Of a stretch of 64,000 nt of DNA, positions 30,671-39,203 are shown piece by piece; position 1 is the stretch's first letter, and every line of letters begins with the position of its first letter. Position numbers and translations under genes: made by a program. The notes under the pieces were generated by a model. That model was not told where the DNA came from and did not search any database. It saw only the letters and a list, made by a program, of their open reading frames with translations. The stretch covers positions 2,046,740 to 2,110,739 of the forward strand of contig NZ_CP015029.1 in the NCBI RefSeq assembly GCF_011455495.1. The letters are read 5' to 3'. Origin of the DNA: Frederiksenia canicola (GTDB lineage: Bacteria > Pseudomonadota > Gammaproteobacteria > Enterobacterales > Pasteurellaceae).

Positions 30671-30714
30671 TAAACGGCTTAATTATAAGCGAAAAATGCT
30701 GAAAAAGCCGTTTA
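30671..30714. promoter_or_regulatory. Inverted repeat with weak CRP-S-like core in the mrcA-comA gap
   Basis: TAAACGGCTT (30671-30680) is repeated in inverted form as AAGCCGTTTA (30705-30714), a perfect 10-bp match flanking 24 bases. Inside lies AAGCGAAAAATGCTGAAA (30688-30705), which partly resembles the Sxy-dependent CRP-S site (TGCGA-N6-TCGCA) known upstream of Pasteurellaceae com genes. The right half matches poorly, so the CRP-S reading is tentative while the inverted repeat is certain. Confidence 0.35.
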
Positions 30715-30746
30715 AATTTCATCACAACCTTTAGCATTCACAAGAA

Positions 30747-31484
30747 ATGAAGTTATTTCAAACAATTAGCAAAAACAAACGCTTAAAAAACAAGCAAATT
30801 GGTATCAGCGAAAACCGCCAATATCGCTGTTTAGTTGGACAATTTGAGCAAATACCACGAGTGATTTGGCAAGACATTCAAGATCCATTTGAAATTGGAC
30901 TTCAACAAATGCTTACAAGAAGGGAATGCTTTTCAAGCTCGGGGGCTGAAGAAGTGAGCAAATTGACTCAGCCGTTTATAGATAATACCAAACCAAAATT
31001 TACTCTTATTCGAGCTGTATCTCATCACTATATTTGGCGAAAGCGAGTACTTCTGCCACTTGTTGATAGCGAACAACTTATTTATAAACAGGCTATTCAA
31101 ATTTTAGAACAAGAATTGCCATTGCCAATCGAACAGGTTTATTTTGATTTTAAAATTAAACAACAAATAGAAAAACAACTCACACAAATAACACTTTTTG
31201 CACTCAGAAAAGCATTTGCAGATCCATTATTAAGTGAATATCCAACGATATTAGATAATGAAACACATTGCTATTGGCGCGGCTTTCATTATTTATTCCC
31301 GAAATTAGAAAATCATTTTTTAAAAATAGGCTCGCTTAATTTTCAATTTAATTCAAATGGATTAACTCTTTCTGAAGAAGACAATGGTATTGATATTACT
31401 ACACTCGATTTTCCTGAAAAAATATTATCTCCCCATCTCTATTTATCTGCATTAGGAGCCAGTTTATGGAATGGTACGGCATAG
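30747..31484 (+). CDS. comA: Competence protein ComA (PilM-like)
   Basis: First gene of the DNA-uptake operon; counterpart of PilM/HofM, a cytoplasmic actin-like protein of the type IV pilus alignment complex. The protein has 245 residues, with only weak resemblance to PilM and no complete nucleotide-binding motif. The assignment rests mostly on position: divergent from mrcA and followed by PilN-, PilO-, PilP- and PilQ-like genes. The base composition here is markedly more AT-rich than in neighbouring genes. It overlaps comB by 19 bases. Confidence 0.82.
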   Translation: MKLFQTISKNKRLKNKQIGISENRQYRCLVGQFEQIPRVIWQDIQDPFEIGLQQMLTRRECFSSSGAEEVSKLTQPFIDNTKPKFTLIRAVSHHYIWRKRVLLPLVDSEQLIYKQAIQILEQELPLPIEQVYFDFKIKQQIEKQLTQITLFALRKAFADPLLSEYPTILDNETHCYWRGFHYLFPKLENHFLKIGSLNFQFNSNGLTLSEEDNGIDITTLDFPEKILSPHLYLSALGASLWNGTA

Positions 31485-31993
31485 ATTTATCTAATAACCG
31501 CCAACAAATATGGTTAAACCAGACGGTTAAAAACGCAATAGTGATTGCAATAACTGCCCTCATTACCATCACAATGTCAATATGGATTTGGCTTGCAAGC
31601 AGTCAGTTACACACAGAATTTTACCAAACGAAAGACTTTATCAACAAATTACACCAACAGATAGCCGATTTTGAACAACAAATTCATCAAATCAAACAAT
31701 CTCAACGAAACCACAAGAAACCAATTTATCTAAAAGAGAAAACGGTTGAGCAATTCATGGTATATATTCAGAGAATACCAATCCAAGGTATTATTGAGAT
31801 CGCCTATCTTTATATAGATGAAATTCCGAAACTAAAACTCGTCGGAAAAATAAAAGAACAAACTGAATTAGAGAAGATAACTAGGCAGCTTACTCAATTA
31901 AACTATTCGTATCAGGTTGATAACTTCCAAATAAATGAACAGCGTGAATATGAGTTCATTTTAGTCATCGCATTAGAAGAAGAAAAAAAATGA
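31466..31993 (+). CDS. comB: Competence protein ComB (PilN-like)
   Basis: Protein of 175 residues with one membrane span near residues 25-48 (AIVIAITALITITMSIWIWL) followed by a coiled-coil stretch rich in Gln/His, the PilN/HofN architecture of the inner-membrane alignment complex. It overlaps comA by 19 bases and comC by four. AT-rich like the rest of the operon. Confidence 0.82.
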   Translation: MEWYGIDLSNNRQQIWLNQTVKNAIVIAITALITITMSIWIWLASSQLHTEFYQTKDFINKLHQQIADFEQQIHQIKQSQRNHKKPIYLKEKTVEQFMVYIQRIPIQGIIEIAYLYIDEIPKLKLVGKIKEQTELEKITRQLTQLNYSYQVDNFQINEQREYEFILVIALEEEKK

Positions 31994-32508
31994 AAAATTG
32001 GATATTAGATAGCTATATCAAGCCCAACAAGATAAGTTATAACATTTTCTATGCAATAAATCACCATCTATGGATTATCCTATTTGGATTATTTACTACT
32101 ATAATTTTTTATCCGACATATTACTATTTAAATCTCTCTTTTTCAAATAAAGAACAGGAACAAACACAAATTGAATTAGAACAAAAAATGAAACAGAGTG
32201 CCAAATTATTAGCAAACTTAAGACAGAATCAAGAGACACAAAATAAATCTCAAACATCATTTAGTCAAATGAATCAACAGATCCAAAATCTTGTTTCTCA
32301 CCATCAATTAAAAGTAGAAAATCTCCAGTGGCAATTCGATCAAGATAGCCAATTATATTTAACAATACATCATCAAAGCAACACACTATTCTCTTTAATT
32401 AATAAATTAAACAAAATAGAAGGATTATACATAAAGCAGATTACACTCACAAAACTTAACCAACAACAATTAGTTGAGTTAAATGGCATATTTTTACTGG
32501 TTAAATAA
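31990..32508 (+). CDS. comC: Competence protein ComC (PilO-like)
   Basis: Protein of 172 residues with a short cytoplasmic start, a membrane span near 27-50 and a Gln-rich coiled coil (residues about 55-105), then a small periplasmic alpha/beta region, as in PilO/HofO. It pairs with ComB to link the motor side to the secretin. The start overlaps the comB stop (ATGA). Confidence 0.82.
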   Translation: MKNWILDSYIKPNKISYNIFYAINHHLWIILFGLFTTIIFYPTYYYLNLSFSNKEQEQTQIELEQKMKQSAKLLANLRQNQETQNKSQTSFSQMNQQIQNLVSHHQLKVENLQWQFDQDSQLYLTIHHQSNTLFSLINKLNKIEGLYIKQITLTKLNQQQLVELNGIFLLVK

Positions 32509-32519
32509 AAGGAAAAAGA

Positions 32520-32906
32520 ATGAAAAAATATTTATTTATTCTATTGCTGTATACAAATTGCTTGGCGGATCCATTTTATGCGGATAATACATCACTTAAA
32601 GAACAGAGCTCATTTGCAAAAAACTCTCTGGAACTACCCGCTTGTAAGCCGCCTAATGATCTTCAGTTAATCTATTTCCCTATAAAATTTGAAGATCTAA
32701 AACTTGTTGGCATAGTGAAGAAAAATCAAACATATACTGCCCTTTTTAGTGATAAAGAGAACAATCTAATTGATATTAAACAAAATAGCTTATTAGTGGA
32801 ATCACAAATTCAAATTGAAAAAATTGACATGAAAAGTATTCAAGTCATTGATTGGCTAAACAGTGAAACTTGCTCCAAACCTAAAAAAATTCAACAAAAA
32901 CTCTAG
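32520..32906 (+). CDS. comD: Competence protein ComD (PilP-like)
   Basis: Protein of 128 residues exported by an N-terminal signal (MKKYLFILLLYTNCLA). The C-terminal part FEDLKLVGIVKKNQTYTALF resembles the PilP/HofP beta-domain that contacts the secretin. A cysteine near position 14 does not form a standard lipobox, so lipidation is doubtful. A degenerate uptake-signal core (CCCGCTTGT) is read in frame near 32639. Confidence 0.78.
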   Translation: MKKYLFILLLYTNCLADPFYADNTSLKEQSSFAKNSLELPACKPPNDLQLIYFPIKFEDLKLVGIVKKNQTYTALFSDKENNLIDIKQNSLLVESQIQIEKIDMKSIQVIDWLNSETCSKPKKIQQKL

Positions 32907-32914
32907 GAAAAATT

Positions 32915-34192
32915 ATGCGTTATCTACTTTTAAGTCTTCTTTTTATCAATCAATCTGTTTTTGCTAATACCTTATCTATTTCATTAAAAGAGGCACCGAC
33001 AAAATCAATTTTAGCTTATTTAGCTGAAGAAAATAATAAAAATATTGTATTAGTGGAAGATATTCAAAACCGTTCAACACTAAGAATAGAAAGTCGCTCC
33101 TTTGATGAAATCATCAAAAGCATTGCAGAAATCAATCAGCTTTCTGTTAAAATAGAAAATAATATCTATTACATTCATAAGAAAGAACAAAATAAAGGAG
33201 AAGAAGTTAATAAAAACCCAACGCTCCTTACTCAAAATATAAAGCTGCATTATGCTAAAGCCTCCGAAATCATTGACTCCATTACAAAAGGAAATGGAAA
33301 TTTATTATCTGAAAATGGATATTTACATTTTGATGAGCGTAGCAATAGCATTATTATTAAAGACACGGCTTCCTCGATAAAAAATATTACGACGCTAATC
33401 AAACATCTGGATCTGCCAACAGAACAAATTGCGATTGAAGCTCGAATCGTCACGATTGGCAGTGAGAATCTCAAAGAACTTGGGGTTCGTTGGGGGATGT
33501 TTAATCGAAATGAACATAGCCATCGTTTTGCGGGGCGTTTAGAAGGAAATGGCTTTGAGACCAACAACTTGAATGTTAATTTCCCTGTATTAAATAATTC
33601 TGCATCTGCCGTATTACAAATTGCGAGTATTAATGGGCGTGTTTTAGATTTAGAACTGAGTGCTTTAGAGCAGGAAAATAATGTGGAAATCATCGCCAGC
33701 CCACGATTACTCACAACAAATAAAAAAAGTGCAAGTATTCAGCAAGGCACAGAAATTCCTTACACCATTTACAATAAGAAATCTGAGACATTTGATTTTG
33801 AGTTTAAAGATGCTGTACTTGGATTAGATGTTACCCCCCAAATCTCTGCCGATAATCAAATTTTGCTTGACTTAATCGTCACTCAAAACTCGCCGAATGG
33901 ACAAAATGGCGTGAGCGGTTTAACTACCATTGACAAACAAGAGCTACGCACACAAGTCTTTGCTAAACATGGTGAAACCATTGTCCTTGGCGGCGTTTTT
34001 CAGCACTTAAAATCAAAAGGTGAAGATAAAGTGCCTATTTTAGGCAGCATTCCTGTCGTGAAGCAGCTATTTAGTCAAAGCAGAAATAAAATCTCAAAAC
34101 GAGAGCTCGTCATTTTTGTCACGCCTTATATTGTGAAGTCATCACCGATGTCAACCACACAAGAGAAAGTGAGAAAATCCAAACAAAACTAA
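32915..34192 (+). CDS. comE: Secretin ComE (PilQ/HofQ-like)
   Basis: Outer-membrane secretin through which the uptake pilus and incoming DNA pass. The protein has 425 residues: signal peptide ending VFA, short N-domains with two KH-like repeats (about residues 90-170), and the secretin beta-domain from about 230 with VEIIASPRLLTTNKKSASIQ, GTEIPY and the C-terminal GGVFQ and VPILGSIPVVKQLFS signatures. It is short compared with type IV pilus PilQ, as is typical of HofQ/ComE. No comF follows; nusB comes next. Confidence 0.92.
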   Translation: MRYLLLSLLFINQSVFANTLSISLKEAPTKSILAYLAEENNKNIVLVEDIQNRSTLRIESRSFDEIIKSIAEINQLSVKIENNIYYIHKKEQNKGEEVNKNPTLLTQNIKLHYAKASEIIDSITKGNGNLLSENGYLHFDERSNSIIIKDTASSIKNITTLIKHLDLPTEQIAIEARIVTIGSENLKELGVRWGMFNRNEHSHRFAGRLEGNGFETNNLNVNFPVLNNSASAVLQIASINGRVLDLELSALEQENNVEIIASPRLLTTNKKSASIQQGTEIPYTIYNKKSETFDFEFKDAVLGLDVTPQISADNQILLDLIVTQNSPNGQNGVSGLTTIDKQELRTQVFAKHGETIVLGGVFQHLKSKGEDKVPILGSIPVVKQLFSQSRNKISKRELVIFVTPYIVKSSPMSTTQEKVRKSKQN

Positions 34193-34260
34193 CCAAACTA
34201 TGCTAAAATTCGCCACTATTTTCCGCTTAAATAAGCGAATTTTATGATATTTGAGGTGTT

Positions 34261-34704
34261 ATGAAAATTTCTCCCCGCCGCCGTGCACGCGAGTGTGCTG
34301 CACAAGCACTTTACTCTTGGCAATTATCACAAAATCCAGTTGAACAAATTGAACTGGCTTTTGTGACTGAACTCGCCTTTATTGCAGATGACGAATCACA
34401 ATTGGAAGATGATAAAGTCGATATGCCTTACTTCCGTAAACTATTACGTGGCACAGTTGAACATATTGATACGATTGACGGTTCACTTCGTCCCTATTTA
34501 GACCGAGCGGAAGATGAGGTTGATCCTATTGAGCGAGCCATCTTACGTTTAGCTGCTTATGAACTCCAATTTGAACTAGATGTGCCTTATAAAGTGGTCA
34601 TCAATGAAGGTATTGAGGTCGCTAAAGTATTAGGCTCAGATGATAGCCATAAATACATCAACGGTATTTTAGATAAGTTAGCACCTGCTCTCGGACGCAA
34701 ATAG
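34261..34704 (+). CDS. nusB: Transcription antitermination factor NusB
   Basis: All-helical protein of 147 residues that binds boxA RNA with S10 (NusE) in rRNA antitermination. The Arg-rich N-terminus [16 protein letters not shown] and the C-terminal [30 protein letters not shown] are diagnostic. It starts a run nusB-thiL-pgpA; the gap to thiL is eight bases. A weak hairpin (AAAATTCGC / GCGAATTTT, 34204-34242) lies between comE and nusB. Confidence 0.95.
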   Translation: MKISPRRRARECAAQALYSWQLSQNPVEQIELAFVTELAFIADDESQLEDDKVDMPYFRKLLRGTVEHIDTIDGSLRPYLDRAEDEVDPIERAILRLAAYELQFELDVPYKVVINEGIEVAKVLGSDDSHKYINGILDKLAPALGRK

Positions 34705-34712
34705 GGTTAGCC

Positions 34713-35678
34713 ATGGGCGAGTTTGATTTAATCACGCAGTATTTTAGCCAACACAAGCGGTTAGATCGTCCTGATATTTTGCAATCAGTCGGCGATGATT
34801 GTGCTGTCACGGCTATTGAAGCAAACCAACAACTCGCCATTACGACAGACACATTAGTCTGTGGTACGCATTTTCTTGAAAATATCGCACCAGCACAACT
34901 TGCCCACAAAACGGTGGCGGTTAATCTAAGTGATCTTGCGGCAATGGGAGCCAAACCCACTTGGGTTTCCCTTGCACTCACTCTGCCTAACGTCGATCAT
35001 CAATGGCTTGCTGAATTCAGCCGTGGATTATTTGAAATTTTACAACGCTATGATGTTGCTTTAATTGGCGGTGACACCACAAAAGGTCATCTATCGCTAA
35101 CGCTGACAGCACAAGGCGTGCTAACAAAAGACACAGGACTTTTTCGGCATCAAGCAAAGGTTGGAGACTGGATTTTTGTTTCGGGTTATTTAGGCGACAG
35201 TGCTGCGGGTCTCGACTTATTATTGAATCAGGCAGTCGTTCAAAATGATCACCAACGCAATTTAGTTGAACGTCATTTATGCCCAACACCACGTATCGAA
35301 CTGGGACAATTACTCACTCGATTTAGCCGCTGTGCCATTGATATTTCCGATGGGTTGATTGCTGATCTTGGTCACATACTTGCTCGCAGTCAGTGCGGTG
35401 CTGAATTGTGGTTAGAGAAATTACCACTTTCTCACTCGTTGCTTGCCGAATATTCTCAAGAACAAGCCGAAAAATTTGCATTAACTGGCGGAGAAGACTA
35501 CGAGCTTTGCTTTACCATTCCAACCGAACAGCGAGATGCTTTTGAAACAGCGGTAAAGTCACTTGATATACGCTGTAGCTGTATCGGTAGAATCACTGAG
35601 CGTTCACTTACACTCTTAAAAAAAGGTGAAAAAGTCGCAATGCCGTCACATATTGGTTTTGATCACTTTAATTCATAA
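34713..35678 (+). CDS. thiL: Thiamine-monophosphate kinase
   Basis: Phosphorylates thiamine monophosphate to the active diphosphate. The protein has 321 residues of the AIRS/PurM-like fold. Seen are SVGDDCAVT near residue 26 (Mg/ATP Asp), ITTDTLVCGTHF, VNLSDLAAMGAKPTW near 72, GGDTTKG near 120, and DISDGLIADLGHI near 213. An uptake-signal core is read in frame near the start (ACAAGCGGTTAGATCG, residues HKRLDR). The stop overlaps the pgpA start. Confidence 0.95.
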   Translation: MGEFDLITQYFSQHKRLDRPDILQSVGDDCAVTAIEANQQLAITTDTLVCGTHFLENIAPAQLAHKTVAVNLSDLAAMGAKPTWVSLALTLPNVDHQWLAEFSRGLFEILQRYDVALIGGDTTKGHLSLTLTAQGVLTKDTGLFRHQAKVGDWIFVSGYLGDSAAGLDLLLNQAVVQNDHQRNLVERHLCPTPRIELGQLLTRFSRCAIDISDGLIADLGHILARSQCGAELWLEKLPLSHSLLAEYSQEQAEKFALTGGEDYELCFTIPTEQRDAFETAVKSLDIRCSCIGRITERSLTLLKKGEKVAMPSHIGFDHFNS

Positions 35679-36148
35679 TGAACATCAATCTAAAAAATCC
35701 CATCCATTTTCTTGCTGTTGGATTTGGCGTTGGACTTCTTCGCCCGGCTCCCGGCACTTGGGGTACACTTCTTGGTCTACTATTTGCTATTTTTTTGTGG
35801 GAAGTGACCGCTTGTACCACGTTTTTTGTCGTGCTAACACTGATTTCATTCATCGTCGGCTGCTATATTTGCCAAAAAACGAGCGATGATCTTGGCGTGC
35901 ATGATGATGGACGAATTGTCTGGGATGAAATTGTTGCTATTTTCCTGATTTTTTGTGCGTTGCCTGCATACAATTGTCTCTATTTTGCTCTCACTTTTAT
36001 CTTTTTCAGGCTGTTTGACGTTTGGAAACCTTTTCCCATTCGCTATTTTGATCACAAAATTGAAAACGGCTTAGGCATTATGATCGATGATATTTTAGCT
36101 GCCCTTTACACTCTGATTGCTCTCCATCTTTTTGCTTGGATTTTCTGA
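35678..36148 (+). CDS. pgpA: Phosphatidylglycerophosphatase A
   Basis: Inner-membrane lipid phosphatase that makes phosphatidylglycerol from its phosphate. The protein has 156 residues with FGVGLLRPAPGTWGTLLGL near residue 20, the DDGRIVWDEIVAIF motif near 80 and three to four membrane segments. Linkage nusB-thiL-pgpA is conserved in gamma-proteobacteria. Part of the second segment (EVTACTTF) is encoded by a reverse uptake signal. Confidence 0.94.
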   Translation: MNINLKNPIHFLAVGFGVGLLRPAPGTWGTLLGLLFAIFLWEVTACTTFFVVLTLISFIVGCYICQKTSDDLGVHDDGRIVWDEIVAIFLIFCALPAYNCLYFALTFIFFRLFDVWKPFPIRYFDHKIENGLGIMIDDILAALYTLIALHLFAWIF

Positions 36149-36149
36149 T

Positions 36150-36770
36150 ATGTGGACAATTTTTATTGTACAACTCGTTGGCTTAGTTAGCCCTGGCCCT
36201 GATTTCTTTTATATTTCCCGTAAAGCGATGGGCGATACTCGCCGCAACGCACTCCTGGCTTCTATTGGAATTACTATCGGTGTCGCGTTTTGGTCACTGA
36301 TTGTGTTATTTGGACTAACATTCTTAAATCGTACGATTCCCATGTTTCAATATATTTTGATGCTATTTGGCGGCAGTTACTTAGCTTATAGCGGACTCCA
36401 AATGGTACAAATTCGCAAGAATGCCAAATTAGATGAGGCGAAAAGTCAATCAAGTCAGTCTGTTTGGAAGGAAATTTTAGGCGGTTTGATGATCAATCTG
36501 TCTAACCCGAAAATTGTGGTCTTTTTCAGCAGTGTGTTAGCAGGCTATGTTTCAAATTTATCCAACTTATCCGATATTCTATTTGTATTATTCATTTTAA
36601 CGGGCAGTGCAATCATCTATTTTGTACTGGTCTCTTTTTTATTTTCACATAAATATGTGCGGAATTTCTATGCGAAACACAACCACTATTTAGATAACTT
36701 CGCTGGCGTGATTTTCATTTTATTTGGTTCTCGTCTCATTTATGAAGGCATCACAATGCTGTTAAGTTAA
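36150..36770 (+). CDS. LysE/RhtB-family exporter
   Basis: Protein of 206 residues from the ATG at 36150, one base after the pgpA stop. The N-terminus LVGLVSPGPDFFYISRKAMG is the LysE/RhtB signature and about six membrane segments follow. Members export amino acids or derivatives; the substrate is not predictable. A longer open frame begins inside pgpA at 36117 but adds no family residues. An imperfect hairpin (AAGGACT / AGTCCTT, about 36771-36806) follows. Confidence 0.88.
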   Translation: MWTIFIVQLVGLVSPGPDFFYISRKAMGDTRRNALLASIGITIGVAFWSLIVLFGLTFLNRTIPMFQYILMLFGGSYLAYSGLQMVQIRKNAKLDEAKSQSSQSVWKEILGGLMINLSNPKIVVFFSSVLAGYVSNLSNLSDILFVLFILTGSAIIYFVLVSFLFSHKYVRNFYAKHNHYLDNFAGVIFILFGSRLIYEGITMLLS

Positions 36771-36856
36771 AAGGACTAAGCCCTGTAAAATACAGAACTC
36801 AGTCCTTGAATCAAATGAATCTAACTCTTTGGGCAGATTATTTCTATCCTATTTTT

Positions 36857-37810
36857 TCAGCATAAATTTTCACTTAAATCTACAAAATCGTGTAAAGGTA
36901 GAATGTCTATAGAATCATCGTCTTTCTTTTGTTCTGATTCTACGGGGGTTACCGCTGCGTCTTTTGACTTTTCCGCTTTATTCTCTTTCTCTTCAGATTT
37001 TATCTCAACTTGAGCTATCTCTGTTTGAACTACCACTGACGGTTCCGATATTGGCTCCTGTATTGGTTTGTTCTCATTTGATTTTGCAACATTTTGTTCC
37101 ACATTATTCGTAGGTTCTTGAGCAGGCTTGATCTCACCTTCAGCTTCATTAGTAGAGCCTACATTCAAAGCTTCTTCATCTTTTGCAGTTGCTTGTTGCT
37201 CTGTCTTAGTATCCGTTCGAATGGACTGTTCTGGTTGACTCAAATTATCTTGTGCATTTTCTTGTTCCGGATTTGCTTCATCAGTCGTTTGCTCCGGAAT
37301 AATCACCGCTGATTTTGCGGTTTCCACCACTTGACGATCTTTTGCTAATAAAGCTCGACCAATTTCAACTCGTTGATCAAGCCAAACCGCCACAACAGCA
37401 TTATTAAAATCTTGATTAAATTCTTCAGGAATCACCATGTCGTTAAGTACAAAATAACCTTTATTTTGCAATGCAATATAACTGAGTGAATCACCTTTTT
37501 TAATATTCGGTAACGTTTTACGCAGACGATCAACCACATCATCTTGCTCTGGTAATGTAATGCCTAAATTTGACCACGAACGAGCCAAGGAAATAGCAAA
37601 ATCACGACCATCTACTGGCTTTTGATATTTCAGCGTCAACATTAAAGGGCGAATGCCTTCAACATACTCACCAGTTTCCGAAAAAAGTGCGAGATTATAA
37701 ATAGAGAAGGGTCCCCAAACATAATCCACATCATTGATTTTCTTCCACTGTGCAGATACAGTGTTAGCAAGCAATAACATGGATGCACAAAGGATTTTTA
37801 AATAACGCAT
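36857..37810 (-). CDS. Exported protein with chalcone-isomerase-like domain and acidic tail
   Basis: Protein of 317 residues from the ATG at 37810, with a signal peptide (residues 1-20, ending TVSA). Residues about 25-170 look like the bacterial chalcone-isomerase-like fold: FSIYNLALFSETGEY, RPLMLTLKYQKPV, a Leu-rich helix, KKGDSLSYIALQNKGYFVLN and AVVAVWLDQRV near the end. From about 185 the sequence is low-complexity, rich in Glu, Gln, Asn and Lys, and the last residues (ILPLHDFVDLSENLC) end in Cys. Function unknown. The domain call rests on pattern only. Confidence 0.6.
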   Translation of the reverse strand: MRYLKILCASMLLLANTVSAQWKKINDVDYVWGPFSIYNLALFSETGEYVEGIRPLMLTLKYQKPVDGRDFAISLARSWSNLGITLPEQDDVVDRLRKTLPNIKKGDSLSYIALQNKGYFVLNDMVIPEEFNQDFNNAVVAVWLDQRVEIGRALLAKDRQVVETAKSAVIIPEQTTDEANPEQENAQDNLSQPEQSIRTDTKTEQQATAKDEEALNVGSTNEAEGEIKPAQEPTNNVEQNVAKSNENKPIQEPISEPSVVVQTEIAQVEIKSEEKENKAEKSKDAAVTPVESEQKKDDDSIDILPLHDFVDLSENLC

Positions 37811-37977
37811 CGTACAGATCAACTAAAGAAAATTGGGACTATTATAGCGTGAAATATGAGAAAGCTGCACAAGATTATTTTGTGATCAAGTTCAAAATTC
37901 TGACATTTTATCCTTAGTAAAACCAAGAAAAGTGCTAGTATCTCAGTGCAAATTATTTCAATAATAAGGAGTTTTTT

Positions 37978-38193
37978 ATGTTCCCAGAATTTCGTGATTT
38001 AATCACAAAGCTCAAAACTGAAGATGCTCATTTCGCTCGTTTATTCGATAAACACAATGATCTTGACCAAAAAATTAAAAATATGGAAGCAAACATTGAG
38101 CTTGCAACCCCAACCGAAGTAGAAGTATTGAAAAAAGAAAAACTACACATCAAAGATGAGCTTTATTCTATCTTAAAAAAATACAGTGAATAG
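37978..38193 (+). CDS. YdcH/DUF465 small coiled-coil protein
   Basis: Small protein of 71 residues fitting DUF465 (YdcH): FPEFRDLITKLKTEDAHFARLFDKHNDLD followed by a second helix (LKKEKLHIKDELYSILKK). The predicted structure is a short helical hairpin. Role unknown. AAGGAG lies seven bases before the ATG. It stands alone, closed by a strong terminator. Confidence 0.85.
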   Translation: MFPEFRDLITKLKTEDAHFARLFDKHNDLDQKIKNMEANIELATPTEVEVLKKEKLHIKDELYSILKKYSE

Positions 38194-38210
38194 CTATTTT
38201 TTAGGACACA

Positions 38211-38244
38211 AAAAAAGTATCGATAGCACTATCGATACTTTTTT
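38211..38244. terminator. Strong bidirectional terminator (DUF465 gene / cysZ)
   Basis: AAAAAAGTATCGATAG (38211-38226) pairs perfectly with CTATCGATACTTTTTT (38229-38244) around two bases. Both strands end in T-runs, serving two convergent genes. Confidence 0.9.
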
Positions 38245-38266
38245 GCTTGTAGAGCTACCGAATATC

Positions 38267-39094
38267 TCAACGTTCTTCTTTCACCACTATGGCGTTTTTA
38301 TGCTCAATTTTTCTTTTATCGGAAAACTCGCCCGAGTCTTTGCCCAGTAAGAAATTACGATACTCTTTTACCCACATTGCAGAAGCCCCACAAACCGCCA
38401 CAGGCATCGCAACCAAATTCAAAAATGGCACCATCGTAAACAAGCTGACTAACGCACCAAAGGTGAAGTTCATTGTACGGCGTTGTGCAAGAGCATTTCG
38501 CATTCGCGCAAAACTAATTTTATGATTATCAAAAGGATAGTCACAATATTGAATTGCTAATAACCAAGCCCCAAAGATAAAAGTCAATACTGGCACGACT
38601 GTTTGCCCTAACACAGGCACAAAACCGAGTAAAAACAAAGCAAGTAAACGGGGAATGCTGTACCACATTTTTTGCCATTCTCGTTTAAGCATTCTCGGCA
38701 CATCTTTTAACATTTCTGTCATGGTCATTTCCGTGAGATTTTCTCCCGTTAGTTGCTGCTCCACTTTTTCTGCAAGTAAAGCATTAAAAGGGGCGGCGAC
38801 AAAATTTGCTAACGTCGTGAAGGTGAAATAAAAAATCACCAAAATCATCAAAAAAATCAGAGGAATCAAGATAAAACTGAGCCAATCTAACCACGATGGT
38901 AACATCGCATCTAACCAACCGCCCACATTGGCAAAAAAGAGCCAAACCAAGCCGATCATAACAATCGCATTAATCACTACCGGTAAAACCACAAACGGCA
39001 TTAATCGACGTTGCAACAATAATCTCCAACCATAAATAAAATAATGGAAACCACTCATTGCTTGGCTTTCATAACTGGAAAATGGGGTATTCAT
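38267..39094 (-). CDS. cysZ: Sulfate transporter CysZ
   Basis: Inner-membrane protein of 275 residues that aids sulfate uptake for cysteine synthesis. The N-terminal SGFHYFIYGWRLLLQRRLMPFVVLP and the C-terminal RRTMNFTFGALVSLFTMVPFLNLVAMP segments are typical of CysZ, and four to five long hydrophobic stretches are present. It is divergent from zipA; the cysZ-zipA-ligA cluster is conserved in gamma-proteobacteria. Confidence 0.92.
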   Translation of the reverse strand: MNTPFSSYESQAMSGFHYFIYGWRLLLQRRLMPFVVLPVVINAIVMIGLVWLFFANVGGWLDAMLPSWLDWLSFILIPLIFLMILVIFYFTFTTLANFVAAPFNALLAEKVEQQLTGENLTEMTMTEMLKDVPRMLKREWQKMWYSIPRLLALFLLGFVPVLGQTVVPVLTFIFGAWLLAIQYCDYPFDNHKISFARMRNALAQRRTMNFTFGALVSLFTMVPFLNLVAMPVAVCGASAMWVKEYRNFLLGKDSGEFSDKRKIEHKNAIVVKEER

Positions 39095-39203
39095 AATTCA
39101 CCTTTAATTTATCAACATTTGAAATAAATATGGTAAGCTATGCACTCATTTTCGCAAAGCATGAAATGTAAATATAGCTGATTATTTGAGCAAAGAGGAC
39201 AAA

